Made by a program: the position numbers and the translations under genes | In this document: positions 36,800-45,973 of the stretch, one piece after another | Numbering within the stretch: position 1 is the stretch's first letter | Layout: the number at the start of each line of letters is the position of its first letter | Notes under the pieces: generated by a model | The model's database searches: none | What the model saw: only the letters and a program-made list of their open reading frames with translations | What the model was told of the DNA's origin: nothing | From: Ferruginibacter sp. | GTDB taxonomy: Bacteria > Bacteroidota > Bacteroidia > Chitinophagales > Chitinophagaceae | DNA length: 64,000 bases | Direction: 5' to 3' | Assembly (NCBI RefSeq): GCF_028288465.1 | Contig: NZ_JAQBNR010000060.1 | Location: 62,001-126,000, forward strand

Positions 36800-37558
36800 T
36801 CATTTTCCAAATGTCATGGCACTCATTTGTTGCTTAAAACCCGACCGGATAATCATCACCACATGTACAACCAAAAAAAGGATGAGTGACACAGATGCAA
36901 AGAAGTGAATGGTTCGGGCCGACTGACCACCGCCAAACATTGTTAAAAGGAACGGGTAAGATGCCGTAATAGCCGGCGACATAGCGAGCCCTGTAAGCAC
37001 CATCAGCGGCAGCAAAATAAATATTACAGCCAGGTAAGTACACTTCTGCAACAGGCTGTATTGCGGTCCATTGGTTGCAGCAGGAATTTGCATGCGCACA
37101 TGTCTAACCATGTCGCGCCAAAACTCACGGCGGGTAAACTCGCCGGGCGCTGGTAACAAAGCGCTTTTAAAATGACGGGTAAAGAAACCTGCAAGCAAAT
37201 AAACAAAGCCAGTTACAATTAGGAACCAGGCGGATAAAAAATGAAGACTTCTCCCCCAGCCATTCTGATTAAAAATATCATAGGTCCTGCTTGCACTTAC
37301 AGGTGAACCTGCAACATTGTAAAATGCAGTGCTTTTCTCCCAGCCACCATGCTGATAATTTCTGCTGATGGGCAGCTCGAACAAGGCCGGTGTAAGATCA
37401 TTTCCCACTTCGCCCCAGTACAACCTCGGATGACTCATAAGAATTACATAACCCGTAAAAGCCAGCACCATAAAACTCACCGTGATGATCCAGTGGGTAC
37501 TTTTAACCCAGCGCCTGTGGCGGTTAGTTGGTTGTATGGAAGGTTGGGAAGCGTGCAT
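36800..37558 (-). CDS. Membrane cytochrome b (Ni,Fe-hydrogenase/thiosulfate-reductase type)
   Basis: The protein has 252 residues with four main hydrophobic segments. Histidines in VKSTHWIITVS (His22), WGRSLHFLSAWFL, SARTIHFFAS and LVVHVVMIIRSG are placed as the ligands of two haem b groups in the cytochrome b561 superfamily. Such subunits exchange electrons between the quinone pool and a periplasmic oxidoreductase. The next gene, whose start is 2 bases after this stop, encodes a molybdopterin enzyme, so the pair should form one membrane complex. Confidence 0.9.
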   Translation of the reverse strand: MHASQPSIQPTNRHRRWVKSTHWIITVSFMVLAFTGYVILMSHPRLYWGEVGNDLTPALFELPISRNYQHGGWEKSTAFYNVAGSPVSASRTYDIFNQNGWGRSLHFLSAWFLIVTGFVYLLAGFFTRHFKSALLPAPGEFTRREFWRDMVRHVRMQIPAATNGPQYSLLQKCTYLAVIFILLPLMVLTGLAMSPAITASYPFLLTMFGGGQSARTIHFFASVSLILFLVVHVVMIIRSGFKQQMSAMTFGK

Positions 37559-37797
37559 TACGAATGGATGAATGTTGAGTTTAATGACTTACTAAATATA
37601 CATTTTTTTTGGAAATGTAGATATGGTGTATTGAGGCCAATTGCAAAGCATATCAATTAGCGATAGAGAATTACTGCCTTAGCAAGTCAACCAAAAACAA
37701 TTTTTACTGTATTCTTGTTGATCTTTTCCCGCTGCTATTTATTATCCCACAATCAACTTTTCCCTATCTTCAACTACCAATAATAATTGTCCAGGCC

Positions 37798-38265
37798 ATG
37801 CATGAAAACGAACAAAACCAATTAGACTCGTTTGTTGAAGAAATTGAATTGATAAAAAGCACCCGCATCCTTCCCTGGTGGGTCAGGGCTTGCAGCTGGC
37901 TGTTTTTATTAACCGGCGGCTCCGCATTTATATTACTCGTTCTTAGCTTTTTTGGAGTGGAAATGATGCTCTCTTTATATGGCCTGGTTGCCAATGGTCC
38001 ATTGTCACTCACCGGTCTTTTAATAAGCGTGTTATTCATATTAAAAGGCCTCGTTGCATTCGGACTTTTAACAAGAAAAGAATGGGCTGATTTGCTTGCC
38101 ATTGTTGATGCGGCGACAGGTATTTTAATCTGCATATATGTAATGATTGTACCATTGATTTTCTCAGGACGTGCAGGTTCCGGGCTTCGGCTGGAACTTG
38201 TTTTGCTTGTGCCTTACCTGCTTTATTTTGTAAGACAAAGAAAAAAATTGATCGATAAAATTTGA
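37798..38265 (+). CDS. Small four-helix membrane protein of unknown function
   Basis: The protein has 155 residues. After a polar, acidic start (HENEQNQLDSFVEEIELIK) come four hydrophobic segments: WLFLLTGGSAFILLVLSFFG, LTGLLISVLFILKGLVAFGL, IVDAATGILICIYVMIV, and LELVLLVPYLLYF, and a basic tail. I do not recognise the family. A promoter-like TATCTTCA lies at 37765-37772. The neighbours give no clue. Confidence 0.75.
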   Translation: MHENEQNQLDSFVEEIELIKSTRILPWWVRACSWLFLLTGGSAFILLVLSFFGVEMMLSLYGLVANGPLSLTGLLISVLFILKGLVAFGLLTRKEWADLLAIVDAATGILICIYVMIVPLIFSGRAGSGLRLELVLLVPYLLYFVRQRKKLIDKI

Positions 38266-38474
38266 CCACAATTATTTCTCTGTTATTATTCCTGGCCAGT
38301 TGTTGTCGCGGCTACGCTGTATTAATGCACACAATCCACTTTATCTGGTGACGTCAGATTTCAACAATTAATTCCTGTTTTACAAAATAAAACCACTTTG
38401 TAAATAAACCCCGAAGCCTTAACTTGAGTGTAGATTACCTCCTGCTCCACAGCTCATACAACAAACATTTATAC

Positions 38475-40028
38475 ATGAAAAAATGGATCGCATTTACAGC
38501 AATGCTGTATACTGTTAACATTGCCATCGCACAGGAAATAGTGGATACAGCGATGATGCAAAAAATAAAAGCCGAAGAAAAAAACAACTCACAGATTGTG
38601 ATGATTGCCCACAACCTCACCGATGTAATTGGTCCTCGCTTAACCAATTCACCGGGCTACAACCGGGCGCTGGACTGGGTAACAGCCACCTGCAAAAAAT
38701 GGGGACTGCAAAATGCCGGCCGCGAAGCCTGGGGTGAATTTGGAAAAGGCTGGAGCAATGAACAGGCAACCCTTGCCATGAAACTTCCCTACTATGAAAA
38801 CATCATCGCTTACCCCGTTCCCTGGTGTAAAAGCACCGGCAAGCCAATCAAAAGCGAATTGATCATGCTGGATGAATTGGATTCAGCCTCGATTGATAAA
38901 GCAGGCGCTTCTTTAAAAGGAAAAATCGTGATGATAAAACCAAGTACCAATAATATCCCCGATGCCTTCAAGCCGTATGCAACAAGGTATGCAGATACAG
39001 CGCTGAATAACCTGCCCGACGATTACATGATCACCCGGCAGCAATTGGAACAATATCTGCCCATGATTAAAAAAGATTATTACACCACCTTGTACCTGGC
39101 TAAAAAAGGAGTTGCAGGTCTGGTACTCAGCAGCCGTGGAAACCGGGACGGAACTGTGTTTGTGGACGGTGGTGCAGGCTATGCCAAAGGCTTCGAGGCT
39201 GCTTTACCTACGATGAAAATCAGCAGGGAAGATTATTTAAAAATGATGCGCTTATTGCAGGACCATAAAAAGGTGGAAGTAGAAATGAATGTGCAGAATA
39301 CTTTTTATAACAAGGACCTTACAGGTTACAATGTGGTGGCTGAAATACCGGGCACCGATCCGACATTAAAAAGCGAAGTGGTAATGCTCGGCGGCCACCT
39401 GGATAGCTGGGCAGGCGGTACCGGTGCAACTGATAACGGCGCCGGTTGTATTGTAATGCTGGAAGCCATCCGCATTTTAAAAACATTGGGCATACAGCCC
39501 CGCCGCACCATCCGCATCGTTTTGTGGGGCGGCGAAGAACAGGGCTTGTTCGGTTCTTTCGGTTATGTAAAAAAACACTTCGGCGATCCGGCTACCATGC
39601 AGTTAAAACCAGAGCAGCAAAAAATCTCCGCCTACTTTAATCTGGACAATGGCTCAGGAAAAATCCGCGGTATTTATTTGCAAAACAATGAGGCCGTTAG
39701 AGACATCTTTAAAGCCTGGCTGGCGCCTTTTGCAGAGATGGGTGCAACCGGTATCACGGCAAGTAATACCGGCAGTACTGATCATATTTCATTGGATGCG
39801 GTTGGCATACCGGCCTTTCAGTTTATACAGGATCCGCTGGAATACGAAACCCGTACGCACCACAGCAATATGGATACATACGATCACCTGAGCATTGAAG
39901 ATCTTCAGCAAGCCGCAGCAGTTGTGGCTGCCTTTGTGTATAACACGGCCATGCGCAACGAAAAATTACCGCGTAAACCGTTGCCTAAAGCAGAAAAATT
40001 TGTTTTTGATTTTGATTTTCCGATCTAG
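38475..40028 (+). CDS. Secreted M28-family aminopeptidase/carboxypeptidase
   Basis: The protein has 517 residues. The ATG at 38475 begins a signal peptide (KKWIAFTAMLYTVNIAIAQ). A PA-type insert lies at about 120-280 (GLVLSSRGNRDG). The M28 catalytic domain has GGHLDSWAGG (His308, first zinc ligand), GATDNGAG (Asp bridging the zincs), WGGEEQGLFGS (catalytic Glu pair), YFNLDNGSG and GSTDHISLDAVGIPA. It should remove single residues from peptides using two zinc ions, much like the carboxypeptidase Q subgroup. It stands alone. Confidence 0.92.
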   Translation: MKKWIAFTAMLYTVNIAIAQEIVDTAMMQKIKAEEKNNSQIVMIAHNLTDVIGPRLTNSPGYNRALDWVTATCKKWGLQNAGREAWGEFGKGWSNEQATLAMKLPYYENIIAYPVPWCKSTGKPIKSELIMLDELDSASIDKAGASLKGKIVMIKPSTNNIPDAFKPYATRYADTALNNLPDDYMITRQQLEQYLPMIKKDYYTTLYLAKKGVAGLVLSSRGNRDGTVFVDGGAGYAKGFEAALPTMKISREDYLKMMRLLQDHKKVEVEMNVQNTFYNKDLTGYNVVAEIPGTDPTLKSEVVMLGGHLDSWAGGTGATDNGAGCIVMLEAIRILKTLGIQPRRTIRIVLWGGEEQGLFGSFGYVKKHFGDPATMQLKPEQQKISAYFNLDNGSGKIRGIYLQNNEAVRDIFKAWLAPFAEMGATGITASNTGSTDHISLDAVGIPAFQFIQDPLEYETRTHHSNMDTYDHLSIEDLQQAAAVVAAFVYNTAMRNEKLPRKPLPKAEKFVFDFDFPI

Positions 40029-40271
40029 CAGTTAAGAATAAAAATGATTTTTGGCCGGGCTTTGGTACTGCTATTTAACATTAGTGGCGTCGCACTCTTG
40101 TACTGTGTCACTTTACTGAACTTTTATCTAAGCGTAGATGCGAAGAAAATTTGTATTGCGGTAGAAGCGACTTCCTTCACATACAATTTTAAATTTTAAA
40201 TGCACTGGTTTAAAATGTAAACGCTTTAAGACAATGCACTCAATGCAAACACATCCATTAAAATAACCAAT

Positions 40272-41399
40272 ATGAAAAAGTTACTCCTCCCACTTCTGTT
40301 GCTTTCATTTGTATTGCCCGCAAAACTATTTGCCCAGGATAAAGAAGACAAGCTGGACTTGCCCGGCGATAACCTTAATTTATTTGCGGTATTAAAACTG
40401 TTCCAGGAGTCGGAAACGCTGGAAGGTTTTGAAAGAAAACTCAATGAAGAAAATAGCGAAATCAATAACCTTGATCTGAATGGCGATAACAAAACCGATT
40501 ACATAAAAGTAATTGATAACACCGATGGCGATGTACATACCATCGTGCTGCAGGTAGATGTAAGCGCTACGGAAAAACAAGATGTAGCCGTGTTTACCGT
40601 ACAAAAAGATCCGGATGGAAAAGTGCAGATACAATTGATAGGCGATGAAGAACTGTACGGTAAAGATTACATCATTGAGCCCAATGCAGACCACAATATT
40701 ACTGCAACAGAAACGCCCAACCCCGGATATACAGGCAACACTGTTGTGGTTGACGGGCAATCAATCCCCGTACAGAAAACCACTACCGTTGTTATAGCCA
40801 GCTGGCCAATGGTGCGGTATATTTATCTGCCCACTTACACCATCTGGCGCTCACCCTGGTACTGGAATTATTACCCATCTTACTGGCATCCATGGCGGCC
40901 ATTGTTTTGGCATGCCTACTGGGGTTATCACAGTAACTGGAACAACTGGTACTTTGGTTACTATCGCCGCTGGCCGGTGTACCGCTATAATCGCTGGAAT
41001 GATTTTTATTTCAACCAGCGCCGTGTGCATTCAGTAATAGTATTTAACAACCGGCAAAATGGTATTTACAGAAACACCTATGCAAAACCGGAAACCAGGC
41101 AACAGGGTGTTGCACTGTTCAACAAACGAAACCCCGGAGGTAACCGCCTGCCCACTCAGCCCGTTGATAAACCAAGACCTATCACAAGACCAGTTAACCC
41201 GGCGAGGCCATCGATAGAACGGCCGGTAACAAAACCGGTACAACCTGGCACAAGACCTGTTACGAGGCCCGTAACACCAAGGCCTGTAACCAGACCGGTT
41301 ACAAGACCAGTAACAAAACCAACAAGGCCCGCCATACAATCAAGGCCTGCGCCACGTCCTGAGATCAATAAAAACAAAAGGGATGGCGAACGGCATTAA
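40272..41399 (+). CDS. Secreted protein with Trp/Tyr-rich middle and Arg-Pro-Val-Thr repeats
   Basis: The protein has 375 residues with a signal peptide ending KLFAQ. The first part contains an EF-hand-like acidic loop (LDLNGDNKTDYIKVID). A central segment (~175-255) is packed with Trp, Tyr and Arg (WYWNYYPSYWHPWRP). The last ~90 residues are low complexity, with six RPVT copies mixed with KP, RP and TRP. Similar secreted proteins occur in Chitinophagaceae without known function. The basic, Pro-rich tail could bind anionic polymers. It converges with the Gly/Tyr-rich small gene. Confidence 0.82.
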   Translation: MKKLLLPLLLLSFVLPAKLFAQDKEDKLDLPGDNLNLFAVLKLFQESETLEGFERKLNEENSEINNLDLNGDNKTDYIKVIDNTDGDVHTIVLQVDVSATEKQDVAVFTVQKDPDGKVQIQLIGDEELYGKDYIIEPNADHNITATETPNPGYTGNTVVVDGQSIPVQKTTTVVIASWPMVRYIYLPTYTIWRSPWYWNYYPSYWHPWRPLFWHAYWGYHSNWNNWYFGYYRRWPVYRYNRWNDFYFNQRRVHSVIVFNNRQNGIYRNTYAKPETRQQGVALFNKRNPGGNRLPTQPVDKPRPITRPVNPARPSIERPVTKPVQPGTRPVTRPVTPRPVTRPVTRPVTKPTRPAIQSRPAPRPEINKNKRDGERH

Positions 41400-41420
41400 A
41401 CTTATCAGATAGTTAAAAAT

Positions 41421-41453
41421 AAAAAAGCAAACCCTGGTGTGGTTTGCTTTTTT
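41421..41453. terminator. Bidirectional rho-independent terminator
   Basis: A perfect 13-base stem (AAAAAAGCAAACC and its complement) encloses the 7-base loop CTGGTGT. T and A tracts on both sides let it serve both convergent genes. Confidence 0.85.
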
Positions 41454-41475
41454 ACTATTTGCCTACTGAGAAAAC

Positions 41476-41853
41476 TCAGTGCTTGTAATAATTTCGCTTC
41501 AGGTCGTTTATTTCATCGTCCCGCTCTGCCTTCAGCTCATGTACTTTGGCTTTTCTTTCTTTTCTTGGCAGACTTTTATCATGCTTTACCGACCAGATTT
41601 TATCTGCATAATCGTTTTTTATGTCTTCTATCTGCATCGTCATTTTTGAAGGCCTGCTGTAAGCATAATTAGGCGGATATAAACCATATGGATAAAAACC
41701 ACCGAGGCCAAGCCCATAATAGGGGTAGAAGCCACCGGAAACAATCACCCGGGTCCGGGGCGCATAATAATGACCGCCACCGCGAATGTGCTGTGCAGAA
41801 ACGGAACCCACCAGCAGTAACGAAACCACCATCACAATTAATGACTTTTTCAT
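41476..41853 (-). CDS. Small secreted Gly/Tyr-rich protein
   Basis: The protein has 125 residues with a signal peptide ending GSVSAQ. A Gly/Tyr/Pro-rich segment (YPYYGLGLGGFYPYGLYPP) is followed by a charged helical tail (KHDKSLPRKERKAKVHELK). A purine-rich AAAGGAG lies upstream of the ATG, one of the few clear Shine-Dalgarno sites in the window. The role is unknown; the composition recalls envelope-associated or matrix proteins. Confidence 0.82.
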   Translation of the reverse strand: MKKSLIVMVVSLLLVGSVSAQHIRGGGHYYAPRTRVIVSGGFYPYYGLGLGGFYPYGLYPPNYAYSRPSKMTMQIEDIKNDYADKIWSVKHDKSLPRKERKAKVHELKAERDDEINDLKRNYYKH

Positions 41854-42107
41854 AAATACTCCTTTTTTTATTTACCATTATAGACGCAAAAAGGGGCTAA
41901 AAGTTGCAATCAAAAACAGCAAATAACTTTTCAATAACAAAGGGAATTTTAAATGCATCGACGTAAGAAGTGGCGGGCAAATTTTTTAAAAAAGCTTTAA
42001 CAAAACAGGCAAGAAAATTCGCTGCTGAGGCGGGTATTATCAGGGTGAATACATTCTGTTTCAATCAGCAAATGCCGCCAGCTAAAATAAATTTTTCTGT
42101 CAATTAT

Positions 42108-43382
42108 TTACCTGGCAAGCAACCTGTTTAAATCTTCTTTTTCAAACAGGATACGCCCCAATTTTAAGTCGCTCCAACCTTCTTTTAATTTGTAGGTAAA
42201 TGCGGGAATATTGTCGGCCAGGTTACATTCTATGTAACAGGTATTTATTTTGTTGGTTTTTATTTCTTCCATGTCTTTCAACTGGTGAAGATGGGTGGAA
42301 ATAAAAAATAACGAATTGGGGAAATGCGTCAGGCCTTTAATGGTGGCCGTGCTTATTTCCAGCGCATCTTCAATATTAGTGCCTCTGAACAATTCATCAA
42401 AAACAGCAAAACATTTTGAGTCATTCTTCGCCTCCAAAAGCACATTTTTAAGTGTAATAATTTCTGACATAAAATGACTGTAACCACTTACAATGCTGTC
42501 GGTAAGATTGATGGCTACAGAAATGGTGCTGAAAAACGGCATCGCAGCTCTTGCAGCGGGTACCGCAAGGCCGGCATGAGCAAGGTAAACGCATATGCTT
42601 ACCGCTTTTAACAGGGTAGATTTACCAGACATATTCGGGCCAGTTAACAATATCACATTGTGCCGGGCTGTAATGTCGTTCTTCACCGGCTTTTTCAATA
42701 CAGGATGATAAAATTCTGCAAGTGAAAACTGGGCATCGTCAAAAACAGGAAACACAAAACCGTACGTGGTAATACCGGTACTTACAGACAGGTAGGCTTC
42801 AAACAAAAACCATCTCTTCCAAAAAGCGGCGGATTCTCCATTGCCGATTTTTTGGGTGATAATCAGCATCAGCTCCACCATATGTTTGGTGTTGAATTTA
42901 TTTTTATTGAAGGCAGTTTCATAACGCTCCAGGTCAAATGACGCAAAGAACTTCTTCAACTCTTCCAATTCAGCTGCATAGGTCGCCGGAAAAACGCTTG
43001 TATCAATCTTTGATAAATAATCTGTATTAATGGCATAAAAAAGGCGGACAAGCAAAATCAGTTTGCCTCGTTTTTTCTCCCGTTCTTTATCAGAAAACAT
43101 AAACTTTAGCCGCATGTTGCGGGTAGATACGGAACCAACAAAAATCGTCTCCAGGAATTCGTATATCTCTGCCAGGTTAAACCGGTAATAAGAATAATCC
43201 CTCAGGATTTCGCGGTTGGCGATAAAGCCTTTTAATAATTCCTGCCGCCGGAATATGGCTTCTTTTGAGCTGAGCGTTTTGGTAAGGATATCCTTTACCT
43301 CAGCGCCCGAATAACTATTGTAGGTAAAATCAAACAACGGTCGTATCTCCTCTTCAATATGTAAATCCTGCGTGTTGATCAT
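42108..43382 (-). CDS. MutS-related ATPase lacking the mismatch-recognition domain
   Basis: The protein has 424 residues. The C-terminal MutS domain V ATPase is complete: Walker A GPNMSGKST (residues 248-256), the YSHFMSEIITLKNVL signature, and Walker B FAVFDELFRGTN with Asp329 and Glu330. The front ~240 residues are helical and resemble the MutS core/lever rather than the mismatch-binding domain I, which is absent. Proteins of this shape occur widely in Bacteroidota and are annotated only as DNA mismatch repair MutS-like. No Smr nuclease domain is present. The role is not established. Confidence 0.9.
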   Translation of the reverse strand: MINTQDLHIEEEIRPLFDFTYNSYSGAEVKDILTKTLSSKEAIFRRQELLKGFIANREILRDYSYYRFNLAEIYEFLETIFVGSVSTRNMRLKFMFSDKEREKKRGKLILLVRLFYAINTDYLSKIDTSVFPATYAAELEELKKFFASFDLERYETAFNKNKFNTKHMVELMLIITQKIGNGESAAFWKRWFLFEAYLSVSTGITTYGFVFPVFDDAQFSLAEFYHPVLKKPVKNDITARHNVILLTGPNMSGKSTLLKAVSICVYLAHAGLAVPAARAAMPFFSTISVAINLTDSIVSGYSHFMSEIITLKNVLLEAKNDSKCFAVFDELFRGTNIEDALEISTATIKGLTHFPNSLFFISTHLHQLKDMEEIKTNKINTCYIECNLADNIPAFTYKLKEGWSDLKLGRILFEKEDLNRLLAR

Positions 43383-43471
43383 TTAATGATAACTTGGTTA
43401 AGGCAGCTTTGCTATGCCAATAAAATAACAATGTAGGTAAAAATCATTAAAGCCCCTATGCGCTCACTTTG

Positions 43472-44248
43472 TTAACTCTCTTCTTTGCTCACCCTGAATA
43501 TTTTTTCCATCAGCTGAAATAAATCTGCATGCTTTTCTGCAAAAAGATCCGGCCGTTCAAAAAAATATTCAGCAGCTACTGCAAAAAATTCGGATTCATT
43601 GGTTATACCGTAGGGGTTGATATCTGAATCATTCGTTTTGATGCGGCTGATTTCGGCATGCATCAGCTGCAGCCAGGGCAGTATGTATTTTTTATCCAGC
43701 AGCGAAGCAGGTATGCCGTCTATATCACCGTCCGTTTTATCAATCAGGTGCACAAATTCGTGAATGGCTGTATTCTCTTTACCGGATGCGTTGGTGAATG
43801 CCTGGCGCAGTTGCTGTTGGGATAATATCATTACATGATTCATTGCTCCGTTGCCTACCATACCCAGGATGTTTCTTCCGCCCCCAGCCTGTTTATATTC
43901 ATCATCAAACGAATCCGGGTATAGCAATACCACATGCAGGTTAAAATACTCCCAGTTGGCAAAATTAAAAACAGGGATGATGGCGCTGGCTGCAATGTAG
44001 ATGCGGTCGATGTCTTCCACTGTAGCATTGACCCCGGTAATTTTAACCTGCGCCAAAAACTGTAACATCCTTTGCTGAAATTGCTGTTGCTGCGGCGGTG
44101 AAAGCTGATTATAAAATGGAACCTGGCCTGTAAGAACCTGCTTGAAATCTGCCGGCGCTGCAACAGGAACGATGGCCTTCCTTTTTAGTAATTTAACTGC
44201 AGTAAATAAAATGATTGCGCCAAAAATAACAAGACTAACAGTTTGCAT
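43472..44248 (-). CDS. MtfA-family zinc-dependent peptidase, membrane-anchored
   Basis: The protein has 258 residues. Residues 2-20 form a single transmembrane anchor. The M90 core has FQQRMLQFLAQVKITG, IYIAASAIIPVFNF and the zinc site HEFVHLID (His163, Glu164, His167), with the third ligand in NESEFFAVAAEYFFERP. The E. coli relative MtfA is an aminopeptidase that interacts with the Mlc repressor. Here the protein is probably inner-membrane bound. Neighbours do not point to a substrate. Confidence 0.9.
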   Translation of the reverse strand: MQTVSLVIFGAIILFTAVKLLKRKAIVPVAAPADFKQVLTGQVPFYNQLSPPQQQQFQQRMLQFLAQVKITGVNATVEDIDRIYIAASAIIPVFNFANWEYFNLHVVLLYPDSFDDEYKQAGGGRNILGMVGNGAMNHVMILSQQQLRQAFTNASGKENTAIHEFVHLIDKTDGDIDGIPASLLDKKYILPWLQLMHAEISRIKTNDSDINPYGITNESEFFAVAAEYFFERPDLFAEKHADLFQLMEKIFRVSKEES

Positions 44249-44332
44249 TGTGGGGTAAAATTAGTCATCTTTTTTTGCACTCAGGGATTAAGTGATGGCC
44301 GATTTTATTATCTTAACAAAAATGAATGAAGG

Positions 44333-44846
44333 ATGTTGCTGAATAGTTTTAATCATACAATTGGCTTTTGGATAGAAGCTTTGGAGCAGTATACGTTTGA
44401 GCAGTTGTGCGCAAAGCCAACTCCGGACAGCAGGTCACTGGGGCAATTGTATACGCACCTTGTTGATGATACCAATTATTATATCGGACAGATAAGAATA
44501 TGCCTTGGTGCAAACGACCATTCAACAGAAGAAGCAACTCCGTTTGCGAAAACCCTGTTTTTAAACAACTCCTTTCCGGATGCCATGATTGAAGGAGCTC
44601 CTTCGAATGCATTGATTCCGCAGCCAGCAAGTAAAGGGCACCTGGTAAATAATCTGGTAAAAATTTAAGGGTGAAATGAATGACCTCGCTGCCCGGATTG
44701 CTGCAAGTAAGTTTAAAGGCAAGACGAAACATCCCGGGTTAGATTATTTTAGCGCCACAGAATGGCTGCAGTTTGTGGATATCCATTTCCGGCATCACCT
44801 GCGGCAGAAAAAAAGAATTGATGATTTTTTAAAATCCGGCATTTAA
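44333..44846 (+). pseudogene. DinB-family gene broken by a one-base frameshift
   Basis: The first frame (44333-44668) encodes the DinB front half, with FNHTIGFWIEALEQY, SLGQLYTHLVDDTNYYIGQI and NNSFPDAM. It stops after LVNNLVKI. The second frame (up to the TAA at 44846) continues EMNDLAARIAASKFKGKT, HPGLDYFSATEWLQFVD and HFRHHLRQKKRIDDFLKSG, the back half of the same four-helix family. The break falls at an A-run near 44659-44664 (GTAAAAATTTAA). Removing one A restores a continuous protein of about 170 residues with the expected His ligands. This could be real inactivation, a phase-variable run or a base-calling error. Confidence 0.82.
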
Positions 44847-44880
44847 GCATTTCAATTTACAAGCCGGGGCGAGAATTATG

Positions 44881-45339
44881 CTATAATGTTTTCTCCATCA
44901 TTATATCGGCTGTCACATAATGTGAACCGGTGACGGGTATATGCCGGAAGCCATACTTTTCATATAAAGTCAGGGCGGTATTTAACTGGCTGTTGGAAAG
45001 CAGGAAGATTCTTTTGGCTTTTTTATTGACAGCTTCTTCGAGGCATTTTTCCAGCAACATTTTGCTGATGCCCTTGCCCTGGAAGGCAGGCGCCACAGCC
45101 ATTTTTGCCAGTTCATATTCATCCTGTCCCTCTGGAATCAGGGCACAGGAACCAACGATGTCATCACCCGCTTTTGCGAGGAAGATGCATCCGCCGGGGA
45201 CCAGGATTTCTTTTTCAGGATCATTCAGCACTTTCATATCGGCCTCTTCCGTCAGCGAATATTTATCCAGCCATTCCAGGTTGAGCTTTTTAAAATCGGC
45301 GGCATATTGTTGTTCGTATTGAATGATTGCTATTTCCAC
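44881..45339 (-). CDS. GNAT-family N-acetyltransferase
   Basis: The protein has 152 residues. The acetyl-CoA site is ELAKMAVAPAFQGKGISKML (motif A, with the QGKGIS loop), followed by LLSNSQLNTALTLYEKYGFR (motif B). No signal peptide is present. The acyl acceptor cannot be inferred; proteins like this modify amines of small molecules or protein N-termini. It is monocistronic. Confidence 0.9.
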   Translation of the reverse strand: MEIAIIQYEQQYAADFKKLNLEWLDKYSLTEEADMKVLNDPEKEILVPGGCIFLAKAGDDIVGSCALIPEGQDEYELAKMAVAPAFQGKGISKMLLEKCLEEAVNKKAKRIFLLSNSQLNTALTLYEKYGFRHIPVTGSHYVTADIMMEKTL

Positions 45340-45499
45340 TTCGCTTGCGGGGTTTTAGCAAACATAGCAATTAAAAGCCCGCTAACCTATCCCAATCTTA
45401 AAGCCGGCACAAATAATTTTTTGGGCAGCCACAGAAGTTAAGTTTGGCAAACTTTTGGTTATAGAATGAACATTAATTCACCCCAAAAAAAATATAGCA

Positions 45500-45847
45500 A
45501 TGAAAAAGTTAACGATGCTTCTTTTCGCAGCAATTGCCTGCACGAGTATTGCCACAGCCCAGGACACCACAAAAGCAAAAGATAAAATGCACCATATGGG
45601 CAGCATGAAGTCAATGAAAGATTGTGTAATGATGAAAGATGGCAAAATGATGGTAATGAAAGGAGGAGAAACCACGGCGATGGATCAGGAAATGACCATG
45701 ACCAATGGAACTGTTGTGGGTACTGACGGATCTGTTAAAATGAAAGACGGAACGAGCAGACAATTGAAGGACGGGGATTGTGTTTACATGGATGGTAAAG
45801 TGAAAAGCGGTATGAAGAAAGACCCGATGACCAAAAAGCCCATGTAA
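45500..45847 (+). CDS. Small secreted Met/Lys-rich DUF6799-type protein
   Basis: The protein has 115 residues with a signal peptide ending SIATAQ. The mature part contains two copies of the pattern 'CVMMKDGKMMVMK' and 'CVYMDGKVKSGMKKD', around MTNGTVVGTDGSVKMKDG. I recognise this as like the DUF6799 family of Bacteroidota (name from memory). Methionine makes up an unusual fraction, with HHMGS and MM pairs, as in proteins that bind copper or guard against oxidation; that role is inference. Confidence 0.8.
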   Translation: MKKLTMLLFAAIACTSIATAQDTTKAKDKMHHMGSMKSMKDCVMMKDGKMMVMKGGETTAMDQEMTMTNGTVVGTDGSVKMKDGTSRQLKDGDCVYMDGKVKSGMKKDPMTKKPM

Positions 45848-45926
45848 CGAAATCATTTTTTTAGATGCTGAGACCTCTGACTGTTAATCAGAGCCTGGTA
45901 TTATATTCTCATTTAAAGAAAACTAA

Positions 45927-45949
45927 GGGCTGCCTTTTAAGGGCAGCCC
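45927..45949. terminator. Hairpin between convergent genes
   Basis: Eight paired bases (GGGCTGCC at 45927-45934 with GGCAGCCC at 45942-45949) and a closing G-T pair enclose a small loop. A long T-tract is missing on the plus strand, so termination strength is uncertain. Confidence 0.5.
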
Positions 45950-45973
45950 ATTATAATTGACCACCGCTTGTAA

